Positions 48,221 through 62,188 are shown, counted from the stretch's first letter. The stretch: DNA of 64,000 nucleotides from Batillaria attramentaria (GCA_018292915.2 JACVVK020000439.1:258501-322500); one strand, 5' to 3'. The notes: generated from the letters alone by a model not told the origin. Program-made: numbers and translations.

Positions 48221-48881
48221 GACTTCGGCTTCCTCGATCTATCACGTGAGCAACAAATTTCGTGACGTAGCCAATGTGTGCCACTGCCAACTACCACGCA
48301 GTGAATAGCCCACAGAGTTGGGCACAAAGAGCGAAGTGACGCATTGTAAACATTGGAGACTACATAACATGCACCATTTTCTCTGTTTTTGTGCTTTTGT
48401 CTTTGTCCTGCAGAAATATTACGCATATTTTTACGCATGAAACCGCGCATACATGTTGATATAACAAAACGAAGATTTCCCTTTTTTTTTTTTTTTTAAA
48501 GACTCGGACCAGTCGAAAAATGCCGCCACGGTAAAATGCTCCCAGAGAACTAATATTTGTTTATGACTAGTGTCTTAAAATGCAGTTATCACGCCTGCCA
48601 TACTGCAAATATTTTTTTTAATTCCCTGGCACAGTTCTAGAATCTGCATGTAGTTTGTTTTGGATTCTGTGTATTCGATGATAAACATTTCCGTACGGTG
48701 TGCAAAACTTTAGACGACACAAACTACCTTTACACCGCCTCTCACAAGCTACACAGGGGACTTTGATCCGTGACCAAAGTAGAGTGCTCAAATTGTCACG
48801 TAGGACTGTTTGGGCAGTTGCATGTTGTTTTTCTAGTTTGTTAGGTCTGTGTAGACTAATACTCAACATTCTTGTGTGACA
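48221..48881. promoter_or_regulatory. Divergent (bidirectional) promoter region
   Basis: The FUS-like ATG (48220, minus) and ACOX3-like ATG (48882, plus) are separated by 661 bp. Visible elements include an E-box CACGTG at 48243-48248, TGACGTAG near 48262 and CCAAT at 48271-48275. No TATA box is obvious. Both genes are housekeeping types, which often share TATA-less divergent promoters. Confidence 0.65.
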
Positions 48882-49117
48882 ATGGACCGGGATCTTCGCT
48901 CGAAACAGGCGGCCGGCATGCCTAGCATGGGTAACATGCCAATGACAAAATCGTCTGCTACGGACGGGCAAGCAAAGGACACTGCCTCCAAGTATTTGAA
49001 AGACTTTCCGCCAGGTCCGCTGGACACATACAGAAAGAGGGCCACCTTTGACTGGAAGAAGATGCGGTTGTTTCTCGATGGCGAAGACATTTTGCAGTTT
49101 AAAGTACACAGGCAACT

Positions 49118-49152
<35 letters not shown>

Positions 49153-50594
49153 TTCTCTCACTCACTCATCCCCATCCTCCCCCACCTCCTCCATTCCTGT
49201 CTTCTCTACTTTCTCTCCTCTCTCTCACTCCCCCTCTGTTTGTGTGTGCGTGCATTTATGCACATGTCCTCATGTCTGACTAGAATCAGTCGTATTACGT
49301 GTATAAACATGTGCATGATGTGGCCAGGATCATAGTTACAACCTTAGTTATATAGAAATTAGAATAAGGTAAATTTACAATTTTATTGATTTTTTATAAT
49401 TGTGATTTCTTTCAGTACAAAATTTGGAACACCCTTGAAAAAGACCCATTGTTCTCCCGTGGATATGGAACACCATCACTGGAAGAAGCACGAAAACTCT
49501 CATTCCAACGGGCGCGCAGAGTCTACGAGTATGATTTTCTTCCTGATGATGAGCTCTTTGGGAACCCGCTCAAACACCAGATTTTCACAAACTGCATCGG
49601 CTGCTATGACTGGACTGTGTCAGCAAAGCTAGCTCTGAACTTCGAGGTATTTTTTATTTTATTTTTATTTGAATAAATGTTTTGTCAAATAAGAAAGGGA
49701 CTCACACAGCCTAAGGACAGGAACATCATTTCTCAAATGTTCCTCTTGTGTTTCTAGAATCTGAATATGGTGATCACTGCCCATGCAGCCCTCAAAGTTG
49801 TATTTTACTCTCCATGGTGGGAGGAAGAAAATGTAATTAAATTGAAAACTTTCTCACCAGATGCAAGCGTGGTAAGACAATTTTTTGTGTGTCATAGCAG
49901 TAGGAAGTCACTCACTGTACATTGACTCTTGCTGCAGATGCTAGTAGAGTCACTCACTGTACGTTAACTCTTGCTGCAGATGCTAGGAGAGTCACTCACT
50001 CAGTGTACATTAACTCTTGCTGCGGATGCTAGGAGAGTAACTTACTGTACACTGACTCTTGCTGCAGATACTAGGAGAGTCACTTACTGTACGTTAACTC
50101 TTGCTGCAGATGCTAGGAGAGTCACTCACTGTACATTGACTCTTGCTGCAGATGCTAGGAGAGTCACTCACTGTACGTTATAACTCTTGCTGCAGATGCT
50201 AGGAGAGTCACTCACTGTACGTTAACTCTTGCTGCAGATGCTAGGAGAGTCACTCACTGTACGTTAACTCTTGCTGCAGATGCTAGGACATCGAGTCACT
50301 CACTGTACGTTAACTCTTGCTGCAGATGCTAGGAGAGTAACTCACTGCACATTGACTCTTGCTGCAGATGATAGGAGAGTAAATCTTATCGCACATTGAC
50401 TCTTGCTGCAGATGTTTGGAGGCACAATACAGTCCATGGGATCGTCCAGGCTGGCTGACATTGTGACAGAAAACCAAAACTTTCAGGTAGGGAAACACAC
50501 AAGTGATGATAATGTTGTTAACACAAATATGCCGACTGATGTAGCTGATTATCTGTGACATGCACTGGTGTTTCCATGCTCTGTAGTGATTGGA

Positions 50595-50688
<94 letters not shown>

Positions 50689-53600
50689 GGTTGGGGAGGG
50701 GCAATTGGGTAGAAATAAAATGATATAGATGTACTTGCAGTTGATCAGACATCTTTGGTTTCATCCTACATGTGTAACAGACATGATCACTGATCATAAT
50801 TTGCTTGTGTGCAGAATTTTGGCTGCTTTGCCTTGACTGAGTTGTCGCATGGCAGCAACACAAAAGCCATGAGAACAACAGCGACCTATGACCCTAAGAC
50901 TAAGGTGAGTGATGTGTACTGCATGTACAGTTACTAGATGTTGGATATCATTTCAGATCACCTGGATCACGGTGATCAGTAGGGTAACCCAAACAAATGG
51001 TCAGAACTCAGGATTGCGGTGAAGGAATATCACTCGGTAGAAAGTGAGTTGTTCTGTGTACTTTTGTTGTCCACAGGAGTTTGTTCTCAGCACTCCGGAT
51101 TTTGAAGCCACCAAGATCTGGGTAGGGAACCTGGGAAAGATCGCCACGCACGCAGTGGTCTATGCACAGCTCTACACACCAGACGGGGCCTGCCATGGAC
51201 TGCACACATTCGTTGTCCCGATCCGTGACACTCGCTCGCTCATGACTCTCCCTGGGGTCATGGTCGGAGACATGGGGGAGAAACTCGGTCTCAATGGCAT
51301 CGATAACGGGTGAGATGTCTTTGCTTGCCTGGTTAATCTTGTGACATTTCTTGCTGAATTTCTTTCTTCTCCTATTCTCCTTACCAGATAACATGATACT
51401 ATAGGAATACCACCTTTTACCCTCATGTAACTTCAGCCATGTAACCTGTTACGAAGTAACAAGGGCAATAATCACTTTCAGTTATCCCCCTTCCCCACTT
51501 GGTTACTTGGTACCTAACATTCTACCATCAGTCTTCTCACCTGGCTGATGAAAACATCGATCCTGGTCTCTCTCTCATGCAACACCATGCTTATTCCCTT
51601 GATCAAAGCAATTTTAATATCTTTACAGTTAAGAATATAAATTTACAGTTTGTTTAGACCCAAGACACAAAAATATTAGTTTTGACAGCATTTTTAAAAC
51701 ATCTCAGTCAAAAACATCTTTAGAAATTCCTTAGACTTTATTCTTGCTGTGCACTAGTTTGTGATCAGTAAAAGTGTCTATCGAGCAAAGTCACTTTCAA
51801 CTGAATGACACACAGTAATCTGTGATACGTACTGTTTCTTTTTAGTTTTGTTGCTTTCAACAATGTCCGTATACCACGGGAAAATCTGCTGGAAAAATTC
51901 GGAGACGTTTCCCCGGAAGGGAAATACATCACTCCATTCAAGGTAAGCCATGTTTGTTAGTTTGTTTGTTTGTTGTTTGGCTGGTTTGCCCTTTCTCATC
52001 ATTCTTTCCAATGGAACTTGTGAAAAACTATCATATAATACACATTATATTATTGAGGGTTCCCTGCCAGAAGGTAATATTGATACAGAAAGAAAGAAGA
52101 GAGATACATGTAGTATGTTCTGGCAGGGATCCCTGTATATATGTAACCGTGTGCAGGCAAGGGACTCAACGCAGTGGTCGCTTTGACTTGTGTTGGTTTA
52201 TTTACGTCCAGGAACAACAGTGCAGAATGAGAATTGCATAGAGTGTGATGGCGGAAAATCTGGAACACATGGTCTCTCCTAAGAGTGGGGCTTGACAAAG
52301 AAAACCGTAACAGCAAACTAACTCCGGCGACGTCCTCTCTGGCCACGTACACTCAAACTGAAAGACGCGCGGCCAGTGGACCACCCGGCTTATGTAGGCG
52401 GGTGGATTACATAATGTACATCCGGTGACGCCATGCGACGTCACGGGACTACACAATGGGCCGGAAGGGGGAAACAAAGGCACGGCCATGTGGGGAGAAG
52501 GGGAGACATTACAGCCTAGCCAAACAAAGGAAAACAACAGAAAAGACATTGCAACAAAAAAATAACAGTAAATAGGGGCCGTGTATGACCCGATCTCATA
52601 TAATGTGATGTACACTATCTATGTTATTTAGGACCCCAATAAGCGATTTGGAGCCTCACTTGGGGCGCTTTCAGGGGGCAGAGTGGGAATCACCTCCATG
52701 TGCGCAACAAACCTGCAAAATGCTGTCACTATTTCCGTGCGCTACTCTGCCGTTCGTCGTCAGTTCGGCCCCAAAGAAGATGAGATTCCTGTGATTGAAT
52801 ACCAGCTGCAGGTAACTTACTGAGTTACTTTTTTCCCTCTGATTTCAGGATTCTCATTCATGGATGAAGTCAGAAAGCCTTGTCAGTATAGCGCACAATC
52901 AGAAATGTTGCATGTTTCATCTGGCCTTTGGGTGAAGTTGGTCATTTTCATTAACCATCACAATTAGTGTACATTTTAATTTATGTACTTATTGATAAGT
53001 TTATATCGTTTACAGCAATGGCGGCTACTACCGTACGTGGCTGCGGCTTATGCGATGGAGATTTTTTCCCTGTCGTTCTTCATGGATTTTGTGAATGTGC
53101 GTGTGGCACTCTTGATGGGGGACAAGAGTGAGAGACAGGTAAGAAAACACAACAGGTGTGTCATATTACATGTACTCATAAGTAGTGTGGACCCGTAGAC
53201 CGACCTGTGTCGGTCAGTCTACTTCAGTTCCATTTCTGTACGTAGGGAAATGTAGGTGTGTGTATTGGTCAGTCTACTTCAGTTCCGTTTCTGTATATAG
53301 GGAAATGTAGGTATGTGTATTGGTCAGTCTACTTCAGTTCCGTTTCTGTATATAGGGAAATGTAGGTGTGTGTATTGGTCAGTCTACTTCAGTTCCGTTT
53401 CTGTATATATAGGGAAATGTAGGTATGTGTATTGGTCAGTCTACTTCAGTTCCGTTTCTGTATATAGGGAAATGTATGTATGTATTGGTCAGTCTACTTC
53501 AGTTCCGTTTCTGTATATATAGGGAAATGTATACATGTATGTATTGGTCAGTCTACTTCAGTTCCGTTTCTGTATGTAGGGAAATGTAGGTGTGTGTATT

Positions 53601-56600
53601 GGTCAGTCTACTTCAGTTCCGTTTCTGTATATAGGGAATTGTAGGTATGTGTATTGGTCAGTCTACTTCAGTTCCGTTTCTGTATATAGGGAATTGTAGG
53701 TGTGTGTATTGGTCAGTCTACTTCAGTTCCGTTTCTGTATATATAGGGAATTGTAGGTATGTGTATTGGTCAGTCTACTTCAGTTCCGTTTCTGTATATA
53801 GGGAAATGTAGGTGTGTGTATTGGTCAGTCTACTTCAGTTCCGTTTCTGTATATAGGGAAATGTAGGTGTGTGTATTGGTCAGTCTACTTCAGTTCCGAT
53901 TCTGTATATAGGGAAATGTAGGTGTGTGTATTGGTCAGTCTACTTCAGTTCCGTTTCTGTATATAGGGAAATGTAGGCTGCATATGTGGGATGGAGTTCA
54001 TCAATCATTATTTTTCTTCCCCATTATCAATTTTCTGTAATTTTATTTTTCTGTGTGTGTGCTGTTTTCTGTGTCTCTATCGGCAGCCTACTTTTTGTTT
54101 TTTGTCTATGTTTTTTGTTCAGAAGATGCACGCTTGCTGTATATGGTGAATGCGAAATAATTTGCAGTCAGCTTTATGAGTAGGTGATGCTCGTTTCAGG
54201 CTGAACTTGGACGAGAGGTTCATGCATTGTCCTGTGCGAGCAAGCCTCTGTCCAGCTGGACAGCTCGAGACGCCATTCAGGAAAGTCGCGAAGCCTGTGG
54301 AGGACATGGGTATTTCAAAGGTGCATGTCATGTTTTGTGTTTGTTTTTCATTGATCCTACAGATTTTGCTCCAGTTTTAAACAGCATTATTAATAATAAT
54401 AATAATAATAATGAGGATTTGTCTGGCACCCAACCTCCTGCTGGAGCTCTGGGCGCCTCACAATAGTAGGGTGGAGATACAGTACATACATATATACTGT
54501 ATGAAATACGTCACATTACATACAGTTACACATGATATACACGTCACATACACGTTACATACACACAGCTATGATACATCCTGACACAACAACCTAAAAT
54601 GACAATGATGATAGCAGTGATGATAAAGAAGTTAGTCTGTATAATACTGCCGGAAGAAATAAGACTTTAAAGCGACTTTAAAAGAGTCCGTTGACTCTAT
54701 TACAGTGTTAATAGTCTTTTATCTGTAGCCTGTTTTAAAATAACATTTAACATTTCACATAGAACATTGTCTTCAGACCCATGCAATAGCTCAGTTCATT
54801 ATATGTGATCTTAATATAAAATAAATCAAATAATCCAAGCATCAAATTGATTTGTATCGCCACTCGAGCTATGGTCATGCTTTTGCTGTGTGCAGTGGCT
54901 TGTTTCTGCTCAGTCACATTCTTGTGCAGTACCGATTATTACTTCTTGATTGTACTGGGTTGGTTTACAGTGAACCGACTTGGTGTTCTACGCGATGACC
55001 ATGACCCCAACTGTACTTACGAGGGTGATAACAACGTTATCCTCCAGCAAACCAGTAACTACCTCCTGTCTGTTCTCAACACCGTCAGACAGAAACCAGG
55101 TCAGTGAGAGTTTATCACCGGCTCTGTCCTCAGCTGTTCTTCTCAGGAAAGCTATGCATAATTTGTTGTTCAAGCAAAATGTGATGCCTTTTCACTTTTT
55201 TCTATTTTTAGTTAAAAATTGTCAAATTGGTTGTTTTTTTGGGGGGGGGGGGGGGTTGGGGGTCCGACCTTTTTTTTTTTCTTTTCCGTCTTTCTTTCTT
55301 TTTATTTTTTTTCTCTTTCTTTTCTTTCCTTCTTTTCTTTTCTTTTAATTTTAGTATCCTTATTACTATTGTTATTATAATTTTCAAGTGTTGCTCGACG
55401 TTTGTTACGATGTAAATACATCCACGTATCTAGAGAAGGTTGCCTGTACTGATATAACTGTGTATGTGTGTAAACCCCAAAGTATGAATGTTTGTTCTAT
55501 ACATGTCAGATATACCCCCCCCCCCAAAAAAAAAAAAAAAACCGAATTAAAAAAAAAAATTGTCAATTTGGAGTGTGTGTGTGTGTGTGTGTGTGTGTGT
55601 CAGTGAGTGTGAGTGTTTTTTTTAAAACTTTCCATTTCATTCATTTGTGTGAGCAGGCCAGCCACTTGATACACCCCTGGGTAGTGTGGATTTTCTGGGT
55701 AAACTGGACACACTACTGACCACAAGGTTCCGGGCTCGCACAGTTGATGACTGCATGGACCCTACAGGTAACTGTTACAATCCATCAGTGTAACATAGAC
55801 ATTCAGAAGTTTCTGCTGTGGTTTGCTTTTCAGCGTGTTAGTGAACAGGTCACAGTGAGCCCAGGGGAACCAGTTAAGCTTAACCCTAACCCAACTCAAA
55901 GTATGTTTCCCAAAGTCCTGAAATAAAAGCCGGCCAAACCTAAACCCCAATCATTTCGTTTGCCTTGCGCTAAATGTTATCTGTTTGGAAAGTGAACATC
56001 ACAAATTATGCCCACTGAAGTCCAAACCTGAATGTGAATCAGGAATTTCAGTTCGCAACTACCCCATGTAGCTGTGCCAATCTGTACCAACGTGTCTAAA
56101 GTTTGTAGTGTATGTGTACTATAGAGAAAATTAGCAACTGATCAAAGTGGGCACCACCTCCGGTCAGCTGTAACGTGCGACCATTGTGAAGTGATATTTC
56201 TTTCTGTCTGTCACCCACCCCAGTGTGTCTTGATGCATACAAGTGGCTCGTGTGTCGTCTACTGGTGGACAGCGACCAGAGAGTCAAGAGTCAGCTGGCC
56301 AGTGGCAAAGACGGATTCACCGCTCGCAATGACAGTCAGACGTATTTCTGTCGCTCTCTGGCACTGGCGTACATCGAGGTAATTTTTGCCTGTAGATCAG
56401 CCATTTCACTTGTATATACCACAGGTGCCGATCCCATCCTGCTGTCCATGTCATTTAAAGAAATTGCATTCTCACACACTTGCTGAGTTAATGTTTGCAT
56501 GTTTGTATGCTTCACTTTCAACACGACTTCATTCAGCACAGTCATCAATGTGTCGTCCTGTTTTGTGTTGTCAGGTTTGTGGCTGCCAAAACAAAGGTAC

Positions 56601-57776
56601 TGGGTACATGCACCTATCATAAGGCTTGTGACATGAATAGTATATTGTGAACGCATGTAACATAATCCCATATAGTGCCCCACAAGCACCGTGGTGTAGT
56701 GAGGGTAACCTGCATTTTGTTCTGTGTTCCACCCCACAGCATGAGGTTCTGCGGAGGTTCATCGCCACCCTGACGGAGAAGAACGGAGAGGAGACCCCAG
56801 GTGATCTGCAGCCAGTGCTGCGTGGCATGTGTGCCTTGTATGGGCTGTGGAGCCTGGAGAAACACCTGGCCACTCTCTATCAGGGTGAGGGAACAAGCGC
56901 ACAGTTAGCTGACATGGTTACTGTGGTATGGTTTTGTCAGCAGCATACGCTGTACACTAATAATAATGAAAATAGTAATACCGTAGTGATAATATGCAGC
57001 CCCCCCCCCCCCCCCTTTTTTTTTAAAACTACTTTATTGTCCCTTTCGGGAAATTGGGCCTGCTTCCCCCAGCTTATCCTCTGGGAGACCTAAGCACTGA
57101 AAAGAGAAGATGAGAAAACTAATGATACACAGATACAATGTCAGATTAAAAAAGGAAAAGTATTCACACATAAGAACAAACGAAAGACAAGAAAAGAAAA
57201 AAAAGAGAAAAGGGCATGCTTGGGACAGCAGAGAGACAATACATGTATAACACTGAGTTGAAAAGAAAATTCCATCTTTTGTCGTAGGTGGCTACATCAG
57301 CGGTAGTGATCCCCCTCGCATCATCCGTGAGGCCATCTTGAGGTTGTGTTCAGAGCTGAAGGATGACGCTGTGGCCCTGGTGGATGTCCTTGCTCCTCCA
57401 GATTTCATCCTCAACTCCCCAATCGGGGCCTCAAATGGAGAGGTAAGTACACATATTCTCCTATGATGAAGGTATTTGTCAGTGATGGTTGTGAGCAGCC
57501 CTGTATGCATTGATATGATGTAATTTTCTCAGTGTGCAAGTGAAAAGGAGGGGAGGAGGGGATGGTGGGTGCACTAGGTGAAAAGTGTTTCGCATCTGGA
57601 GATCTCATGATTCTGGCATTATATGATTTGCTGCATTCTAATGATAACTGTGTTGCCAGATCTACAAGAACCTGTATGGGGCGATGCTACAGGGAGAGAA
57701 CGTGTTGGAGAGACCGTCATACTGGCGCGACTTTGTCAACACACCTGTCAAGGGAAGTCTGCCCTCCAAGTTGTGA
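48882..57776 (+). CDS. ACOX3: Peroxisomal acyl-coenzyme A oxidase 3 homologue, complete 16-exon gene
   Basis: Exons: 48882-49103, 49416-49646, 49758-49871, 50412-50486, 50815-50904, 51077-51309, 51846-51942, 52632-52811, 53016-53138, 54200-54320, 54971-55099, 55657-55767, 56224-56378, 56740-56884, 57288-57442, 57660-57776. All are GT-AG and phases agree; 765 residues, against about 700 in vertebrate ACOX3, with the extra length mostly at the N terminus and in exons 3-4. The protein oxidises acyl-CoAs (in vertebrates chiefly branched-chain and bile-acid intermediates) to 2-enoyl-CoA using FAD, releasing hydrogen peroxide. Visible motifs: [10 protein letters not shown] near the N terminus, [12 protein letters not shown] at the flavin-binding region, EACGGHGY, and CTYEGDNN, whose Glu is in the place of the acyl-CoA dehydrogenase catalytic base. 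The C-terminal residues are SKL, a classical PTS1 peroxisomal import signal. Introns 3 and 9 carry large minisatellites. Confidence 0.96.
49925..50411 (+). repeat. 42-bp minisatellite made of copied 3' splice sites (ACOX3 intron 3)
   Basis: About 12 occurrences of (A/T)GACTCTTGCTGCAGATG or AACTCTTGCTGCAGATG at a spacing near 42 bases. The last one, ACTCTTGCTGCAG|ATGTTTGG, is the actual acceptor of exon 4 (exon start 50412). The repeat unit is GTTAACTCTTGCTGCAGATG plus CTAGGAGAGTCACTCACTGTAC. One copy (near 50020) has GCGG in place of GCAG and so has lost its acceptor. In-frame reading from the upstream copies soon meets TAA or TGA. Confidence 0.93.
50598..50686. repeat. (GT)n microsatellite
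   Basis: About 44 GT units in ACOX3 intron 4. Confidence 0.95.
53206..53975. repeat. 55-bp minisatellite, about 14 copies (ACOX3 intron 9)
   Basis: Units built on ATTGGTCAGTCTACTTCAGT plus TCCGTTTCTGTATATAGGGAAATGTAGGTGTGTGT. Variation is mainly in TA-repeat length (TATATA or TATATATA) and GGAAAT or GGAATT. Confidence 0.95.
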
Positions 57777-60700
57777 GACATTTTGACAAGGCGTTCGTCT
57801 GACCAAGAGATAGAGAGCGTTGTTCACATGACGCAACATTTCCAGTTTGTTGGACACAGGATATTTTACACCTGACTTTGCAGGGATCAAAACTATGACT
57901 TCGCTGACCTTTCATGACTTGGTGAAATCTTCTTTGTGTGTGTGCAAATGTAGTCCTTGCTTTATTTTTTAACATCTCAAAATTTGCTCTATTTTGTAGT
58001 TGCCATTGCTAGCGGTTAGGAATTGTTCCTGCATTCATCGTAATACTCAAGCACTTTGAAGCTCAGCTGGTGTTGAAGGTCTAAAGCATGGTACTAACTG
58101 GGCAAGTTTATGAGACAGCTGTTGCCCGGGCAACTGTGAAAGTGGTTTCGTCTACTAACTTCCAAAACCACACTGCAGCTCTGGCAGCTCTTTCCGTCAG
58201 ACAAGTGACATTTTTTTTTTTTTTTTTTTTTGCCTGAAGACATTGACGTCATTTAGGATATTGAGGACTATGTACATTTGTGAAAAGTGTACAGCCTGTG
58301 TGTTTGAAAGGTTGCCGGATAAAACTTTGCCACGATATGAGTTTTCTCAACTAAGTTTCCCCCATTGTACATGTACTTGCCTGGGGGATTGCCTGACACA
58401 TGTTTTGAACAGGAACTGCAGAGACTGCACAAAAGGCAATTAGTTCTACCCTAGATCGACCCTCTTGTCTTGTATGACAGAATAGCGTACCTGCACTCCA
58501 CTTTACACCAAACTTCCTTAGCTTCTCAACAATGTTGAGACGAGCAGCTAATTTTGATTGCTGTCTTTGTGGTGGGGGTTTGAGCGCTCCTCAGGCATGG
58601 TTGCCGCTTTCAAGGACCTAGAAATACTTTTGTTTGGTTCTGAGTAAAAGAACGCGGTGGCCAGAAAGTTTTTCTGAAATTTTTTGTGCGGTAAAAACTT
58701 GGATCGGAGATTTGTTTCCACATGTTTCTCAAATGGTGATTGCAGTGTGTTGACCCCAAAATCCAGTGCACTGTGGCTCGCTCAGTAGCGCGCTTTATGG
58801 ATGATGTTGTTGAGTTTCATTCAGTACCATTTGGACGGTTAAGTGAAACAGGAAAATCCAAATGAGAACGCAAATTTAGGCACAACATACACGTGACAAT
58901 TACTATTTGATGGGATTGAAATTGGTTGATGCGAAAAATAGAATGTCATGCAGACTGTCTCTGTGAGATGAAAGTACAATAAAGTTATGATTTGTTGTGT
59001 TGAGATTGATTTTGAAGACTTCATGCCCTATTGCACGTGCAGCACTGCACTTACACATAGCGTACGTAGCTGTGTTATTTTCATCCCTGTCCAAAGGACT
59101 GCTCACTTGTGCTACAACGCAATTTTCTCCTTCACTCTTTAAGAACCAGAGCCTGACCATCCCCTGCCCACCATACGATAAGACTGATTAAAAACAAGCC
59201 ACTACACACCAGTAGGGGGCCACTTCAAACCACCATTACGCAAGGTGTGGACTTTCCTGCTGGGCGTGAGACTGCTGCAGACTGTGTAATGGTATTATTA
59301 TTAATGGTGGCCTCTAATGATGCGAAGATTTCAAGTCAAAATTTGATTTTTGCATGGGTTTTTTTATTTTTTTTTTACGTGAAGCCATCATTGTGTGTGG
59401 ATATGGAACCTAGCGTGTATTGTGTGTGATACTGATTGTCTCCTATTGTGCTCAGGATTAACCGACTGCAGTGAACTGACATTTTCTTGTTTATCAGCAT
59501 TGTTGAGACTGAAATTGAACAATTGGTTGGTTTGTCCCAGTCTTTTGATTATAAGCACGATTTGTATGATTGCATCCATGGGCAAGCGTAAGTGCCAGTT
59601 CCATTGTGATGAATTTGTCCATGTTTATTAAATTATATTTTTTGTGTGCACAGATGATTTGTGATTTGTACAGCTAGTACTGTACGTGTTGTTAGTTTTT
59701 TCACTGTAGATGCTGCATGTTGATTTTCTCTTTACAAGCTAACACCCTATGGTTCAGTTCTAAGCGGTTACAAACTGACGTACCGTATCAGGTTTTAGAA
59801 GTCGAGACATGCTATTTTTTAAAGAATAATTTTCTCTCTTTAAAGAATAATTTTCTCTCTTCTGCTTATGCTTTTCTTAAAGTTTAGTGTTGTCAGTGTC
59901 TTGGTGTATTAAGTATGACAATTAAGTGACATTTTTTTTTTTTTTTTCTGTCTGGAGCACTTTTGTGTCAAAGTTTTGATTTAAATGAAAATAAAGAGCA
60001 TGTTGCCTTGCATGCTGAAGTCACAAGGAAGATATTACATCTATACATGTCTTGTCACAGTTAATTTATATGGGTGTGTGAGTGGGGGGGGGGGGAGGAC
60101 TCAGTCGCTGTTACTACATGACATCGATAACATTGTGACTTGCAAAGTATTTGCATACAAGAATTAGAAAAAAAAATGATATAAGTAAGACTGCCCAGTT
60201 AAAATTCTCTGCAGTCTGCTCAAAAAATGCTATACTGGACATGCACACATGATATATTTAGAACACACTCGGCTCTGCACCGCACCACGAGGGACACCAT
60301 CCTGCAAACTCCGCCGACTGTATCCAGAGCCGTTTGCTTGCTATAGGCTAGTTGATGTACAGTCAACGGCGGAGAAATCAATACCCTTTGAGCTATCGAG
60401 GACGACGTTACCCGGAAGTTCCCCAAAAAAAGGAAACTTTTATTTGCTGCCTTTTTATTCATTAAAATTTACCACGTTTTAGTCATTTAAATGTTGTAGG
60501 ATGTCCGCCTCTGTTTCTTGAAGCGCTCCTTTCTGATACTTTACCGTCCAGAAAAATGCCGGTCTAACTTTTGCAACCACTTGTGAAGAGCACCAGAGGT
60601 TGGCCTGCCCACTTGCTGGGAGAGCGGATGTGAGGCATAAAAAAATCTGTTAAACCCATCAGATATGATAACAGAGGTTGCGCAGAGGAATTGTCAGGTA

Positions 60701-61265
60701 AAACGATCGTCGATCCTTATTTGGCACAGCCATTTTTCTCTTTTATCGGACGCTCCTAGTCTTGATCCCTTCTCAAGCGACAGCCTCCCGGATTGTATTC
60801 AGACAAGATCTCTTGCTGTTTCTCATAAATCGGATTTTTACCACATTGATTCCGGTACCCCTGTACTACATGCGTGAACATCCTTGGCATCTGTCTGGGA
60901 GTGGTTAGCTTCCAGGTTTGTGGATGATTTCCGTTGAAACCGTTTCTGTATATTACATTAGCGTTTTATGGCTTCAGTCTGTGTAGTTCTTGAAGCAAGC
61001 GCTGCATTATGCTGGTTTGAGCAGAACAAGTTAGCAGATCGGACAGTTCCTCTCTTGCTGACAGCGGTGGTTTTCCCAGCTTGATATCAGACAGTGTGTA
61101 TACAGTGAAATGGACTCTCATTTTAAGGATGAAGGATTCTTTTAGAGGGCATCTAGTCTTGCAGCTTTTTGTTACAGTTGGCAAAGAAACAATCCTACAA
61201 CAGCAATTCAGTGATTCATCAGTGGAATAACATCAGTCTTTTTTGTTCTTGTATTTCTTTTTCAG
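57777..61265. other. ACOX3 3' untranslated and intergenic region; no further gene seen
   Basis: Candidate poly(A) signals AATAAA lie at 58978-58983 (followed by a GT-rich stretch) and 59990-59995, giving a 3' UTR of about 1.2 or 2.2 kb. A 21-bp direct duplication (TAAAGAATAATTTTCTCTCT) lies at about 59819-59860. No coding exon was recognised. Confidence 0.5.
58978..58983 (+). promoter_or_regulatory. Candidate poly(A) signal of ACOX3
   Basis: AATAAA followed within about 15 bases by a TTTGTTGTGTTGAG GU-rich stretch, the usual arrangement of cleavage elements. Confidence 0.55.
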
Positions 61266-61340
61266 TGAAACAACATGTCGCTAGGCTCTAAGAGGCGCCG
61301 TAGGAAGCTCAGTTCGATGGGCACTATGAGAGACTTACAG
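61266..61340 (+). other. Possible 5' exon or upstream ORF of the CUEDC1-like gene
   Basis: A strong acceptor (TTGTATTTCTTTTTCAG) ends at 61265. An ATG at 61275 opens 22 codons with a basic run (GSKRRRRKLSS) before TGA at 61341. This may be a 5' UTR exon with an upstream ORF, or an alternative N terminus spliced onward. Nothing decides between these. Confidence 0.3.
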
Positions 61341-61616
61341 TGACACGTATGGTGACACATACATGTATTATCTACACTACAGTTCAGGTGTTTGAATCAT
61401 CAGTACTACAGCATCTGTTGTCAGCATTTCTCCTGTATTCATGCACTCCACAGTTCTCTGTAAAGGAAAAACACAGCAGGAAATGCCACCACCAGTGCAG
61501 TGTAATGTTACAGACAGTGATTTGTGGTTGTGAAACTGAAAGTTGCAGTAGTTTCATTTGTCAAACTCGGAGTACAACTTTAAAAGACACGAACAGTGGT
61601 AAGTGAAACGGCTAGT

Positions 61617-62016
61617 ATGGCAGACACGGAGTGGATAAACTCACCGGATGGTGGTGGTCAGCGAAGGTCACGTGACCCTACATCTCCACGTCATGCAACT
61701 TTGCCAGTAAGGAATGGAACTGCGTTACCAACTCAACCCACGCCAGACACAGCAACTACAGCTACAACCCCACCAGTGCCCATGCGACAGCTTGAGTTTA
61801 CTCAGGCCATGAATGACTTTCACAACATGTTCCCCTCCATGGACCGGGAAGTGATAGAGGCAGTGCTGCGAGCTAACAACGGGATTGTAGATGCAACGAT
61901 AGACCAGCTGTTAACGATGAGTATTGATAATGATGACGACGACTTGCCAGACCATATTCTACTGTCGGTCCAAAGAGATGTGGCGTTAGAGTCTGGGGGT
62001 CAAAATATGAAAAAGG

Positions 62017-62073
<57 letters not shown>

Positions 62074-62117
62074 CTGTGTGTGTGCGTGCGTGCGTGCGTG
62101 TGAGTGTGTGTGTGTGT

Positions 62118-62188
<71 letters not shown>

